Below the pieces are notes generated by a model. It did not search any database, had not been told where the DNA came from, and was given only the letters and a program-made list of their open reading frames with translations. 64,000 nt of DNA from Ligilactobacillus salitolerans (lineage in GTDB: Bacteria; Bacillota; Bacilli; Lactobacillales; Lactobacillaceae), in the NCBI RefSeq assembly GCF_003864415.1, contig NZ_BFFP01000003.1, forward strand, positions 44,916 to 108,915. Reading direction: 5' to 3'. The position numbers and the translations under genes are program-made. Of this stretch, positions 52,336-62,008 are shown piece by piece; within the stretch, counting starts at the first letter, position 1, and each line of letters opens with the position of its first letter.

Positions 52336-53631
52336 ATGTCATCAGTAGTAGTAGTGGGTAGTCAATGGGGCGACGAAGGAAAAGGTAAGATCACTGATTT
52401 CCTCAGTCATGATGCTGAAGTGATCGCACGTTATCAAGGCGGCGACAACGCTGGGCATACAATTGTTTTTAACGGAGATACTTACAAGTTGCGTTTGATC
52501 CCGTCTGGTATTTTCTATCAAGATAAAATCAGTGTGATCGGTAACGGTGTGGTACTGAATCCGAAAACTTTGAACCAAGAGATCGATTATCTGCATGAAA
52601 AGGGGATCTCAACAGATAATTTGCGTATCTCGGACCGGGCCCATGTGATCTTGCCTTACCATATCATCTTGGATAAATTACAGGAAAAAGCTAAGAAGGA
52701 TAACAAGATCGGGACTACTGCTCATGGGATCGGTCCAGCGTATATGGATAAAGCAGCTCGGACCGGGATCCGGGTCGCTGACTTGCTGGACGAAGATATT
52801 TTTGCTGCTCAGCTCAAAATTAATTTGGCGGAGAAGAACCGCTTATTTAAAAACATGTATGACTATGATGAAACACCGCTTGATTTCGATGAGGTCTTCG
52901 CAGAGTATTACGCCTACGGCCAGCGTCTGAAAAAATACGTGACTGATACATCTGTAGTTTTAAATGAAGCCTTGGATGCCGGCAAACGTGTGCTTTTTGA
53001 AGGCGCGCAAGGTGTGATGCTGGATATCGACCAAGGAACATATCCATTTGTAACCTCCTCTAACCCGGTAGCCGGCGGCGTGACGATCGGTAGCGGTGTG
53101 GGACCTTCTAAGATCAAGAAGGTTGTCGGTGTCTGCAAGGCTTACACTTCACGTGTCGGCGATGGCCCGTTCCCGACCGAGCTTGAAAATGAGATCGGTG
53201 ATCATATCCGCGAAGTCGGCCATGAGTACGGGACTGTTACCAAGCGTCCACGGCGGATCGGTTGGTTTGACAGTGTTGTAATGCGTCATGCCAAGCGCGT
53301 TTCTGGGTTGACTAATTTGTCCTTGAATTGTCTGGACATTTTGACTGGGTTAAAAGAAGTCAAGATATGTACTGCCTATGAATTACGGGGTGAGAAGATC
53401 TACCATTATCCAGCCAATTTAAAGGATCTGCAGGCTTGCACACCGGTTTATGAAACACTGCCGGGCTGGGACGAAGATATTACCGGCTGCAAGACCCTGG
53501 AAGACCTGCCGGAAAATGCCCGTGCATACCTGCACCGCATTCAAGACCTGGTTGGTGTGAAGGTTTCGACCTTCTCCGTTGGTCCCGACCGCGAGCAAAC
53601 CAACGTTTTGGAAAACGTCTGGGGCTTGTAA
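52336..53631 (+). CDS. purA: Adenylosuccinate synthetase
   Basis: A 431-residue GTP-dependent enzyme joining IMP and aspartate to adenylosuccinate, the first step to AMP. N-terminal [16 protein letters not shown] contains the P-loop and catalytic Asp. QGGDNAGHT carries the catalytic His, and [14 protein letters not shown] and [12 protein letters not shown] bind IMP. ATG 52336 follows GAGGTGA. It is monocistronic; putative PurR boxes lie upstream and a terminator follows. Confidence 0.97.
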   Translation: MSSVVVVGSQWGDEGKGKITDFLSHDAEVIARYQGGDNAGHTIVFNGDTYKLRLIPSGIFYQDKISVIGNGVVLNPKTLNQEIDYLHEKGISTDNLRISDRAHVILPYHIILDKLQEKAKKDNKIGTTAHGIGPAYMDKAARTGIRVADLLDEDIFAAQLKINLAEKNRLFKNMYDYDETPLDFDEVFAEYYAYGQRLKKYVTDTSVVLNEALDAGKRVLFEGAQGVMLDIDQGTYPFVTSSNPVAGGVTIGSGVGPSKIKKVVGVCKAYTSRVGDGPFPTELENEIGDHIREVGHEYGTVTKRPRRIGWFDSVVMRHAKRVSGLTNLSLNCLDILTGLKEVKICTAYELRGEKIYHYPANLKDLQACTPVYETLPGWDEDITGCKTLEDLPENARAYLHRIQDLVGVKVSTFSVGPDREQTNVLENVWGL

Positions 53632-53649
53632 GAACGAAATTAAGCTGAG

Positions 53650-53683
53650 AATCACTTAGGAGCTAGTCCTGGGTGATTTTTTT
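53650..53683 (+). terminator. Terminator of purA
   Basis: AATCAC-TAGGA pairs with TCCTG-GTGATT around a short loop, followed by TTTTTT. Confidence 0.82.
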
Positions 53684-54054
53684 GACCGCTCACATTGTTA
53701 GCAGCAGTTCTTGGGAATTGAATCGAGGTCAAACTATCGTTTAAATGAAAAGTTATTTTTAATAAAAATGAAATATACAGAATACAGGGGCGAAAAAGTC
53801 TGCTAAATCAGGATATTTGTTGCCAAACAATCTGCCGAATGGAAGAAATATGCAAAAAAAATCAAAAATTAAAGGAAATAAAAATTATTTTTAAAATTGA
53901 AAACTTATGGTGCTTGATTTTAGCTTGTCAAATCAAAATTTTGAACAATATTCGTACTTTTCATTTGTTAAAAAGGGCGGTAAAATTATTAAGGTAATAG
54001 GTGAACGGAACTGACGTTTGAATGTCAGTAATTAACTATTTGGGGGAATGTTGT
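53684..54054 (+). other. AT-rich leader before a small gene
   Basis: No gene over most of this AT-rich 371-bp stretch. Near its end TTGTTA and TAAAAT (about 53967 and 53991) could be a promoter, and CTGAC/GTCAG (54011-54027) forms a small hairpin just before the next SD. Confidence 0.35.
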
Positions 54055-54171
54055 GTGACACTATCAGAAAAGACTTCGACTAAGGATCTGGTTAAGACTG
54101 TGATGCAGCAGCGCTCGTGTAGTTATGAAGAAGCAATTTCATTCTTATTGAGATTTGCGCAAAACAACTAA
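54055..54171 (+). CDS. 38-residue hypothetical small protein
   Basis: GTG 54055 to TAA 54171, preceded by GGGGGAA at six bases and followed 20 bases later by a strong terminator. The product begins MTLSEKTSTKDLVKTVMQQR, contains one Cys and ends with a predicted amphipathic helix (YEEAISFLLRFAQNN). No signal peptide. Not recognised. The complete promoter/SD/terminator set argues for a genuine small gene; function unknown. Confidence 0.6.
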   Translation: MTLSEKTSTKDLVKTVMQQRSCSYEEAISFLLRFAQNN

Positions 54172-54190
54172 AAGAACTGCATAATTTTTA

Positions 54191-54236
54191 AACGGCATGA
54201 TTCCAATTTTCTTGAGGGGATCATGCCGTTTATTGT
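54191..54236 (+). terminator. Terminator after the small gene
   Basis: AACGGCATGAT pairs with ATCATGCCGTT around an internal CC/GG stem and loop, followed by TATTGTTTT. Confidence 0.85.
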
Positions 54237-54579
54237 TTTGTCTGCCAAGTATTGTGACTGCGATCAGAGATCGATTTTAAGCAATGTGAAATTAATTCAA
54301 TTTGTGTTAAATGTTTTAAATTTTGTCAAATCTTGTGAACAATTTAATATGTGAAACCAAAAATATCTATATATGAATCGGGAAAGGAACGCCCGTAAAA
54401 AGCCTGATGTATACGCTAACATTTTATTTTTATCATCTGATAAAAAGGCGGATTCTTTGTGAATTGTGACCGAAAATCCGGGTGGATTTGATATTGAAAT
54501 CTGTCACAAAGGGGTGTACTATTAAAGAGAAGAAAGCGTTTAATAAAGAACGGTTTCAAAAATAGGGAGGTTATTTATT
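54237..54579 (+). promoter_or_regulatory. Long upstream region of pflB
   Basis: No gene in 343 bp. Repeated TTGTGAA half-sites at about 54332 and 54457 resemble parts of a Rex (NADH-sensing) operator, although no full inverted repeat is seen. AGAAAGCGTTTAAT (54531-54544) is a weak cre-like sequence shortly before the SD GGGAGG. Redox and catabolite control of pfl is therefore plausible. Confidence 0.4.
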
Positions 54580-56835
54580 ATGATGAACAAGGTTGAAGAG
54601 AAACAATCTTCTGCTTGGACAGGCTTTAAGAAGGGTCAATGGCAGACTGAGATCGATATTCGCGATTTCATCGAGCACAACTTTACCCAATACAATGGTG
54701 ACGAATCCTTCTTGGAAGGACCAACTGAAGCAACAACTAAGTTAAATGATCAGTTAACCGAATTAAAGATGAAACAACGTAAGGTCGGCGTTCTTGATGC
54801 AGATACGAAAGTAGTTTCTACAATTACTTCTCATGCTCCTGGCTATTTAGACAAAGACCTGGAAAAAATTGTTGGTCTGCAGACAGACAAGCCGCTGAAG
54901 CGTTCATTGATGCCGCAAGGCGGGATCAACATGGCTAGAGAAGCTCTGGAAACTAATGGCTATCACATTGATCCAGAAGTTGAAGAATTCTACACTAAGA
55001 TTCAAAAGACACATAACCAAGGTGTTTTTGATGCTTATAATGCAGATATCCGTCATGCGCGTCACAACAAGATCCTGACCGGTTTACCAGATGCTTATGG
55101 TCGTGGCCGGATCGTTGCTGACTTCCCACGGATCGCTTTATATGGGATCGACCGTCTGATCGAAGCTAAGACTCAAGACCTGAACCTGACAGGCGACGGT
55201 GAGATGACCAGTGATGTGATCGAACAACGTGAACACATTTCAGATCAGATCCGTGCTTTGCGCGACATGAAGACCATGGCTGCATCATATGGCTATGATA
55301 TTTCAAAACCTGCTACTAACGCTCAGGAAGCTATTCAATGGCTTTACTTTGGTTACTTGGCAGCTATCAAGACTCAAAACGGTGCTGCAATGTCGATTGG
55401 CCGGATCGATACTTTCATTGATATTTATATCAACCGTGACTTGGAACGCGGTGTCTTGACAGAAAAAGAAGCCCAAGAATTAGTCGATCAATTTACGATG
55501 AAATTACGGATGGTCTTCTTTATGCGGACGCCTGAATACAACTCACTGTTTACCGGTGATCCGATCTGGGCCACACTTTCATTGGCCGGAACAGGCTTGG
55601 ATGGCCGTCATCATGTTACTAAGACAGCTTATCGTTTCTTGAATACGCTGCATGACATGGGTGCTGCTCCTGAACCAAACATTACTTTGTTATGGTCAGA
55701 CAACTTGCCAATGGCATTTAAACAATATGCATCCAGTGTTTCAATTGAAAGTTCTACGATCCAATACGAAAACGATGACCTGATGAAGAGAGAATGGGGC
55801 ACAGATTACTATGGCATTGCTTGCTGTGTTTCTGCTCAACCAGTTGACTCAGGTGTTCAGTTCTTCGGTGCGCGCGCTAACTTAGCTAAGACAGTCCTTT
55901 ATGCCTTGAACGAAGGCCGCGATGAAATTACTGGCCAACAAGTTGGACCAGAATTGAAGAAGATGAGCTCAGAATATATCGACTATGATGAATTCATGGG
56001 CAAATTAGATCGGATGATGGACTGGTTAGCTGATGTTTACGTTAACGCTTTGAATGTTATCCATTATATGCATGACAAGTATTACTATGAATCAGCTCAG
56101 TTGGCATTGAAGAACACTAAACTTGATTACACCTTCGCTACAGGTTTGTCAGGCTTGTCAGTAGCTGCCGATTCCATTTCAGCTATCAAGTATGGTCATG
56201 TTAAAGCTATCCGTAATGAAGACGGTCTGACAGTCGGCTTCAAGGCTGATAAAGACTTCCCTCGTTACGGCAACAATGATGATCGTGCCGATGAGATCGT
56301 GGTTTGGTTAGTTAAGACCATGTATCAGAAGATGAACACACATCATCTCTATAAGGATGCTAAGTTGTCAACTTCTGCTTTGACGATCACATCTAACGTT
56401 GTTTACGGTAAGAATACGGGTGCTACACCTAATGGCCGTGAATTGGGCGAACCATTTGCACCAGGTGCTAACCCAGCATACGGTGCTGATATTTCTGGTG
56501 CTTTGGCATCATTAGTTTCAGTTTCCAAGATTCCTTACAAGTACGCTACAGATGGGATCTCCAACACCTTTGCTGTAACACCAACGACACTTGGTAAAGC
56601 TGAAGATGAACAAGAAGATACTTTGGTTAATATGATCGATGGTTACATGAAGAACAACGGTCACCATATTAACGTCAATGTCTTCAAACGTGAGACTTTA
56701 CTGGATGCACAAAAACACCCAGAGAAGTACCCAACGTTAACGATCCGTGTTTCCGGCTACTGCGTATACTTTGCAGATCTGACCAAGGAACAACAGGATG
56801 ATGTTATTTCAAGAACATTCCACACTTCAATGTAA
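54580..56835 (+). CDS. pflB: Formate C-acetyltransferase (pyruvate formate-lyase)
   Basis: A 751-residue glycyl-radical enzyme cleaving pyruvate plus CoA to acetyl-CoA and formate under anaerobiosis. The active-site Cys pair is in [10 protein letters not shown] (residues 415-416), and the radical glycine in RVSGYCVYF (residue 726). ATG 54580 follows GGAGG; a second ATG is adjacent. Downstream lies its activase gene. It supplies acetyl-CoA and C1 units when oxygen is absent. Confidence 0.97.
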   Translation: MMNKVEEKQSSAWTGFKKGQWQTEIDIRDFIEHNFTQYNGDESFLEGPTEATTKLNDQLTELKMKQRKVGVLDADTKVVSTITSHAPGYLDKDLEKIVGLQTDKPLKRSLMPQGGINMAREALETNGYHIDPEVEEFYTKIQKTHNQGVFDAYNADIRHARHNKILTGLPDAYGRGRIVADFPRIALYGIDRLIEAKTQDLNLTGDGEMTSDVIEQREHISDQIRALRDMKTMAASYGYDISKPATNAQEAIQWLYFGYLAAIKTQNGAAMSIGRIDTFIDIYINRDLERGVLTEKEAQELVDQFTMKLRMVFFMRTPEYNSLFTGDPIWATLSLAGTGLDGRHHVTKTAYRFLNTLHDMGAAPEPNITLLWSDNLPMAFKQYASSVSIESSTIQYENDDLMKREWGTDYYGIACCVSAQPVDSGVQFFGARANLAKTVLYALNEGRDEITGQQVGPELKKMSSEYIDYDEFMGKLDRMMDWLADVYVNALNVIHYMHDKYYYESAQLALKNTKLDYTFATGLSGLSVAADSISAIKYGHVKAIRNEDGLTVGFKADKDFPRYGNNDDRADEIVVWLVKTMYQKMNTHHLYKDAKLSTSALTITSNVVYGKNTGATPNGRELGEPFAPGANPAYGADISGALASLVSVSKIPYKYATDGISNTFAVTPTTLGKAEDEQEDTLVNMIDGYMKNNGHHINVNVFKRETLLDAQKHPEKYPTLTIRVSGYCVYFADLTKEQQDDVISRTFHTSM

Positions 56836-56878
56836 TTGATACCTCAGTTATTAGAGGTTGGAGGTTGAGAGAGAGATT

Positions 56879-57736
56879 ATGAGTACAGAAACTAGAACGA
56901 AAAGAAAACGGAATCCACGTTTACGTCCCTTACCGATGCGTGACGGACAAGTGGAAGGCTATGTGCACTCAATTGAAACATTTGGTGCCGTTGACGGACC
57001 GGGCATCCGGTTTGTGGCCTTCATGCAGGGCTGTAATATGCGGTGCAAATTCTGCCATAACCCTGACACTTGGAAGAAAAATGTCGGGACTAAGATGACC
57101 TCGGATGAAATTTTAGAGCAAGCCGAGTCTTATAAAGCCTTTTGGGGAACTCAAGGCGGGATCACCTTGTCCGGTGGTGAGATCTTGTTGCAGATCGAAT
57201 TTGCGACAGAGCTTTTTACCAAGTGCAAAAAGCTGGGGATCTCAACTTGCCTTGATACTTGCGGCCAGCCGTTTACCCGCCGTGAGCCGTGGTTCAGTCA
57301 ATTCAACAAATTGCTGGATGTGACGGACATTATCTTGCTGGACATTAAACACATCAACTCCGCTGAACACAAGAAGTTGACGGGATATCCGAATGAAAAC
57401 ATTCTAGATCTGGCTCGTTATCTCTCAGAGATCGGCAAACCAATGTGGGTCAGACAGGTTTTGATCCCGACGATCACTGATCAAGATCAGTTTTTGGAGG
57501 AGACCAGCGACTTTGTTAAAACATTGCATAATGTAGAGAAGTTCGAAGTTCTGCCATACCATACGATGGGTGTCCATAAGTATGCCGAAATGGGTGTCAA
57601 ATATCGTTTGGACGGGATCGAGCCGCCATCCGATGAACGGGTGGCGAACGCACGAAAACTCCTGCATTGTGATGATTATCAAGGTTACCGCAACTGGAAG
57701 CCAGGCGATTCAACATTGGACAAGCCAGTCAGTTAA
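56879..57736 (+). CDS. pflA: Pyruvate formate-lyase activating enzyme
   Basis: A 285-residue radical SAM enzyme that installs the glycyl radical on PflB. The 4Fe-4S motif is CNMRCKFCHNP (CxxxCxxC), with GGEI-type LSGGEILLQ and later LLDIKHI. The N-terminus has a basic extension (TRTKRKRNPRLR) before the usual start of the fold at VEGYVHSIETFG. ATG 56879 follows GAGAGAG; the frame is open upstream but without a better SD. It is 43 bp after pflB, same transcript. Confidence 0.95.
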   Translation: MSTETRTKRKRNPRLRPLPMRDGQVEGYVHSIETFGAVDGPGIRFVAFMQGCNMRCKFCHNPDTWKKNVGTKMTSDEILEQAESYKAFWGTQGGITLSGGEILLQIEFATELFTKCKKLGISTCLDTCGQPFTRREPWFSQFNKLLDVTDIILLDIKHINSAEHKKLTGYPNENILDLARYLSEIGKPMWVRQVLIPTITDQDQFLEETSDFVKTLHNVEKFEVLPYHTMGVHKYAEMGVKYRLDGIEPPSDERVANARKLLHCDDYQGYRNWKPGDSTLDKPVS

Positions 57737-57745
57737 AATAAAAAT

Positions 57746-57785
57746 GGTGCTATCTTGGAAGATGATTCCAGATAGCACCCTTTTT
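57746..57785 (+). terminator. Terminator of pflBA
   Basis: GGTGCTATCT-GGAA pairs with TTCC-GATAGCACC, followed by TTTTT. It also faces the convergent ABC gene. Confidence 0.88.
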
Positions 57786-57799
57786 ATTTAGGCCGTTTT

Positions 57800-59575
57800 T
57801 CACTGAAATGATTGGGCCTGTAAATTGTACAATTCTGAATAATAGGAATTATTCTGCATTAGTTCATCATGCGAACCCAGTCCAATAATTTCCCCATTTT
57901 TCAACACCAGAACTCGGTTGGCCATTTTAACAGCTGACAAGCGATGTGTGATGAAAAACACCGTTTTGCCCTTGGTCATTTCGATAAAACTTTGATATAT
58001 TTCAAATTCACTCCTTGGATCTAAGGAAGCGGTCGGTTCATCCAAGATCAATATTTTGGAACTTGGCATAAACGCTCGCGAAATAGCAATTTTCTGCCAT
58101 TGACCACCTGATAGATCAATTCCGCCATTAAATTGTTTTCCAAGCATTGTGTCTAAAGTTAAATTTTTCTCAACGTAGGAATCATAAAAGCCGCCTTTTT
58201 GCATAGCACTTATAATGAGCCCCTCGTCGTGTCTTTTTGCTGGATTTCCTAAGCCGACTGCATCTCTGATTGGTAAGTAAAACCTGGCATAGTCTTGAAA
58301 GACAACTCCAAATTTTTTTCTGTACTGGTTAATGTCAAGCTCGCTAATGGGTGTGTTATTAATTAATATCTCACCTTCTTGTGGGTCGTAGAAGCGCATT
58401 AACAGCTTAACTAGAGTTGATTTACCGGAACCGTTTTCTCCAACTATTGCAATTCTTTCCCCTGCACTGACTTTAAAAGAAACATTCGCTAATGCTTTTT
58501 GTTGTTGTCCCGGATATTTAAAAGAAATATTGTTAAAGACAATGTCTTGCGTTTTTTGTGGGAAAGGCAATTCACCGGAGAAGTCATTTTCTTCTTTGAC
58601 GTTCATAAAAGAAAAATATTTTTCCATATATAATAAAGTATCGTAAAGCAGACTGGAATTTTCGATAAAAGCATACACTCCATCGGCAGTAGAAGTTAAG
58701 GTTGAGACAAATATTAAAAATACTCCTGCTGATGCATGTCCTTGTTGAATATCTCTGATCATCCACAGTAAACTTCCAATACTTAAGACAACACTGAACA
58801 CTAAAAAGGCTAAGGATATCCACATTTGATGTAGTCGGATGTTCTTCATTTGCGCGTGCATTCTTTTGTATACTCTTCGATAAGACTTGATAAAATAGTC
58901 GAACATTCCGAATAATCTAACTTCTTTTGCATTCTCTGTAGTTAACAGCGCCTCACTATAATACTGCACTTTTCGAGCGTCTGGGCTGCGTGTCACCATT
59001 GTTTCAAACGAATTTTGTTGAATGTGATAACTGACTAAACTTTGTGGAATTATTGCGACCAATAAAATCAGCGCGATCCAAAAGTTATAACGTGCAAGTA
59101 AAAACAACATCGAGATAACTGTGATCAACTCTCGTATCATGCTGATCCCAAAGACGATCAAGTTAACCGGCTGCCAGGATGCCTGAGAATTAATAAATTG
59201 AAGGTTATCATAAAAATCAGGGTCCTCAAACAAGTTTAATCCTTTGATCGTCTTGGATTTTTCCATTAATTGAGTGTTAACAAAAGCGATCAGCTGGTCT
59301 GTTAAAATACCTTGTAATGAGGTATTTATCGGGACAGCTGCGGAAGAAATAAAGAATGTTATCCCCCAGAATAAAAGTAACTGACTTGATATTTCTGTGT
59401 TTAATAGTTCATCCAACAGCATTTGAGCTAATTTGATCAACGCGGCTGGTGCAATCGCTTGAATCGGAACTAGGAAAAGCAGTATTAAACTACTTGTTTT
59501 TGAAGCTTTCCAAAATAAAGCAAAACTTTGGAGATATAAAGATATATATTTTTTAAGGTTTATAAATACCTTCAA
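57800..59575 (-). CDS. ABC exporter (fused membrane and ATPase domains)
   Basis: A 591-residue ABC half-transporter with an N-terminal six-helix domain (about 1-330). The C-terminal ATPase has Walker A VGENGSGKST, signature DLSGGQWQKIAISRA and Walker B ILILDEPTASLD. There is no C39 peptidase domain. The overall form resembles exporters of the LanT/NisT-type without protease and other peptide or lipid exporters. It starts 15 bp after the FecR-like gene and shares its promoter. The cargo is unknown; no precursor peptide was found in the upstream 340 bp. Confidence 0.85.
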   Translation of the reverse strand: MKVFINLKKYISLYLQSFALFWKASKTSSLILLFLVPIQAIAPAALIKLAQMLLDELLNTEISSQLLLFWGITFFISSAAVPINTSLQGILTDQLIAFVNTQLMEKSKTIKGLNLFEDPDFYDNLQFINSQASWQPVNLIVFGISMIRELITVISMLFLLARYNFWIALILLVAIIPQSLVSYHIQQNSFETMVTRSPDARKVQYYSEALLTTENAKEVRLFGMFDYFIKSYRRVYKRMHAQMKNIRLHQMWISLAFLVFSVVLSIGSLLWMIRDIQQGHASAGVFLIFVSTLTSTADGVYAFIENSSLLYDTLLYMEKYFSFMNVKEENDFSGELPFPQKTQDIVFNNISFKYPGQQQKALANVSFKVSAGERIAIVGENGSGKSTLVKLLMRFYDPQEGEILINNTPISELDINQYRKKFGVVFQDYARFYLPIRDAVGLGNPAKRHDEGLIISAMQKGGFYDSYVEKNLTLDTMLGKQFNGGIDLSGGQWQKIAISRAFMPSSKILILDEPTASLDPRSEFEIYQSFIEMTKGKTVFFITHRLSAVKMANRVLVLKNGEIIGLGSHDELMQNNSYYSELYNLQAQSFQ

Positions 59576-59590
59576 AAAACCACCTACAAT

Positions 59591-60246
59591 CTACTTCCAT
59601 TTTATAGGTGAGACCCAATCAGAATACAAGGATGCGATTTCTGCATCGTCTAATTTTAAAGTTGCGACGATTTTGTAACGTTCTCTCATTTTTAAGCTAT
59701 CATCAAACGAAAGTTCTAACTTAGAAAAAGGCTCTACCCTCGCAATCTGAAATCTCTCACCTTGTTCATCATATTCCATAATTTCTAGTGGATCACTAAA
59801 AGAGTAGTAACGATCAGTTTCAGCATCAATATTTGTAATTAATCCAGTTACAGGACCAGGCAGATAGCAGCTTGTCCGATATTTGGCACCATCGACAATT
59901 TCTTTTGACCTGAGAGAATCGGTGTACACTTTCCCATAAAAGATAGCCACCTCACCTGCAATAGCTTGCTGGACAGAAAAGGATGATTGAGGGCCAACAC
60001 GATAGATCGTGCTTCGGCTTGAACGAATTGCGATCCGACCATTATTTGTTTGTATCTCATGGTTAAGCCCCAAAAGAGTCCCAGCTGTAATGTCAGAGAT
60101 ATTGCCAGTATGATCTAAAGATTTGACTTCATTTCCAGAGACATATGTGACCACGAAACTACATGTTTTCGGTAAGTTGCTTTGTTTAACTAGTTGATAC
60201 TCGTGAGTGTCAAAAAATAATCTTTAGTTCCTAACAGTACATTCAT
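59591..60246 (-). pseudogene. FecR-like protein gene with a frameshift
   Basis: Minus-strand ATG 60246, with AAAGAGGG upstream, reads MNVLLGTKDYF and then hits a stop. Adding one T to a six-T run at 60217-60212 gives MNVLLGTKDYFFDTHEYQLV... and continues into the 187-codon frame that ends at 59591. That makes one protein of about 218 residues. The mid part (GTLLGLNHEIQTNNGRIAIRSSRSTIYRVG) resembles the beta-sandwich FecR domain of cell-surface sensors. No signal or membrane helix is visible. Translation could restart at GTG 60154. It is co-transcribed with an ABC exporter. The lesion may be real, phase-variable or a sequencing error. Confidence 0.6.
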
Positions 60247-60263
60247 ATAACCCTCTTTTTTAT

Positions 60264-60319
60264 AACTAAGAGTTAACCCCTAGTTAATTTAATTTTAATC
60301 TTAGATGTGAAATTGTCAA
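60264..60319 (-). promoter_or_regulatory. Promoter and 22-bp dyad of the FecR-like/ABC operon
   Basis: On the minus strand TTGACA (60319-60314), a 16-base spacer and TAAAAT (60297-60292) form a promoter. Immediately downstream, AACTA-N3-GTTAAC-N3-TAGTT at 60264-60285 is a perfect dyad apart from the spacers, well placed for a repressor. The cognate regulator is not obvious nearby. Confidence 0.55.
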
Positions 60320-60560
60320 CAAAGAAGGATTGCTTAATTTGTTTCCAACTTTTTAATTGTAACGACTTAGTGATACTAGAGAATCATAGTCTAAAATCTT
60401 GGTTAGTTTAGAAAATTTGTGAGGCTTATTTTAGTTTTAAATTTCACAAAGTTGTGCAAATAAAAAATCCATATTGGATCATTATGTGTAAGTACGATTC
60501 GACATTTCAATAAAGCTTTGAATAGTTTAACAATAATTCTTGGCTTACTTGCACAGCTGA
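60320..60560. other. Divergent intergenic region
   Basis: About 240 bp of AT-rich DNA between the ABC operon promoter and the yefM promoter. I see no reading frame with an SD on either strand. Confidence 0.4.
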
Positions 60561-60570
60561 TTGTACAATA
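60560..60570. promoter_or_regulatory. YefM-type operator core
   Basis: ATTGTACAATA contains the TGTACA core bound by YefM-YoeB complexes in Escherichia coli, inside a short palindrome 23 bp before yefM. Autoregulation of the pair is likely. Confidence 0.5.
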
Positions 60571-60592
60571 AAAAAAGAAAGGGGCTGAGTCA

Positions 60593-60859
60593 ATGGAAGC
60601 TGTATCCTATTCTGCCTTACGTAAAAATTTGAAACATTATCTACAACAAGTTAATGATGATGCAACTACATTATTAATAACTAATCGTGATAACGCTGAT
60701 GATACGGCGGTTTTAATGTCAAAAAGAGATTATGATAGTATGACTGAAACACTCAGAATTGTGAGCAATCCAGCCTTAATGGATAAGCTCCGTCGTGGAC
60801 AAGAGCAAATTGCTGTGGCTAAAACTAAGCAGCATGAGTTGATAGAGTCAAATGATTAA
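60593..60859 (+). CDS. yefM: YefM-family antitoxin
   Basis: An 88-residue Phd/YefM antitoxin. The N-terminal DNA-binding fold is MEAVSYSALRKNLKHYLQQVNDDATTLLITNRD; the acidic toxin-binding tail follows VLMSKRDYDSMTETLRI. GAAAGGGG precedes the start. Its stop overlaps the start of yoeB (ATGATTAA), as in intact pairs. The antitoxin looks intact although its toxin partner is frameshifted. Confidence 0.9.
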   Translation: MEAVSYSALRKNLKHYLQQVNDDATTLLITNRDNADDTAVLMSKRDYDSMTETLRIVSNPALMDKLRRGQEQIAVAKTKQHELIESND

Positions 60860-61110
60860 AAGCGTGGACTGATGATGCATGGGACGATTATATGTATTGG
60901 CATCAGCAAAATGATAAACGAACCATTAAGCGAATCAATAAACTAGTTGAAGACATTGTTCGACACCCATTTGAGGGACTTGGCAAACCAGGACTGATAA
61001 AATATGAGCTAACTAACACTTGGTCAAGAAGGATCACGCAAGAACACTGTCTAATCTACCAAGTTGAAGATGGTATAATTTATATTTTATCTGTGCGTGA
61101 TCATTATTAA
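60852..61110 (+). pseudogene. yoeB: YoeB toxin with early +1 frameshift
   Basis: From ATG 60852 the frame reads MIKSVD and stops. With one A fewer in the AAAA run at 60857-60860 it becomes MIKAWTDDAWDDYMYWHQQNDKRT and continues to the conserved SRRITQEHCLIYQ and C-terminal VRDHY, 85 residues, the normal YoeB length. YoeB is a ribosome-dependent mRNA interferase. As it stands, only an internal ATG at 60892 could give a 72-residue product lacking the first strand and helix. The toxin is probably inactive unless slippage restores the frame. Confidence 0.75.
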
Positions 61111-61120
61111 AGAAAAAGTA

Positions 61121-61166
61121 AAAGCGGGACACATAAACTAGAGTTTTGGTTTATGCGTCCCGCTTT
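61121..61166. terminator. Terminator after yefM-yoeB
   Basis: AAAGCGGGAC-CATAAA pairs with TTTATG-GTCCCGCTTT. It suits both the toxin-antitoxin unit and the convergent fusB-like gene. Confidence 0.87.
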
Positions 61167-61203
61167 ATTATTATGCAGCCTAATTTTTGTCCTAGACTAC
61201 TTA

Positions 61204-61842
61204 TTATTTGAGTTTTTGCAGAAAATTATCCAAATCTTCCCGCTGATATAACTGACGGTTACATTGGCTGCTGTCTAAACAAATGTAATTGCCTTTTTTA
61301 GTATAGCGCCCATCACCAGCCTTTTTGCTGACGGCAGTAAACAAAACAACGTTGGCCTCGTGATGACAGATTGAACAAAAACCTTTGATCGCAGTGTTCG
61401 AAATATCGCCAAGAGTCCCTGCGAGACGCTCGCCTTGGTAGAACAACAGAAATTTTTTCTGGGTCCCTAGGTCATTCCAGCCAATAAATGTGTTCTCACG
61501 TAAGTCGATTGCCGAAAAGTCAGGGACTTTTAACTTCTTAGTTTTGCGAAAGACCTTTTCGACCTGTTTTTTAGTCGGTTGTTCAAATGGGATCACATGC
61601 TCTTTGAGTTCGCTTAAATATTTTTCCGCTGCTCGCCGACGCAGGCGTTGATCCATGACAAAATCCAGCAAAGCTTTTGTGTCGATCTGTGAAGCTGCTA
61701 GGAGCTCACGGATCTCTTCTGCCGCTAAGGACTGGATCGCACCGATCGTTCGATAGTCATTCACAGATTCGTAGTTGTGGATCAAGTTGGCAACGATTGC
61801 TTGCAAATGCATAAATTGATAGGGTTGTAGTGTTGTTTTCAT
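61204..61842 (-). CDS. FusB/FusC-family EF-G-binding protein
   Basis: A 212-residue protein with an N-terminal helical bundle (TLQPYQFMHLQAIVANLIHNY...) and a C-terminal zinc-binding domain with CSIC and later CLDSSQC. This fits FusB-type proteins, which bind EF-G and rescue ribosomes stalled by fusidic acid; many homologues are housekeeping proteins. ATG 61842 follows AAAGGAATT; the longer frame to 61926 lacks an SD. Single gene, convergent with the yefM-yoeB unit. Confidence 0.82.
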   Translation of the reverse strand: MKTTLQPYQFMHLQAIVANLIHNYESVNDYRTIGAIQSLAAEEIRELLAASQIDTKALLDFVMDQRLRRRAAEKYLSELKEHVIPFEQPTKKQVEKVFRKTKKLKVPDFSAIDLRENTFIGWNDLGTQKKFLLFYQGERLAGTLGDISNTAIKGFCSICHHEANVVLFTAVSKKAGDGRYTKKGNYICLDSSQCNRQLYQREDLDNFLQKLK

Positions 61843-62008
61843 TAGAATTCCTTTCTGAATAGCGTGAATCACTGAGAAAGAAAATTCTTTTCTAGTGATC
61901 CGGTCAACGAATGTCAACCTCTGCACTAGAAGATACGGTTCGTATCATCTTATCACCTCCAAATAGCTTTGCTAGTATAGCAAAACCTGTATAGAAAAGC
62001 AATCGGTG

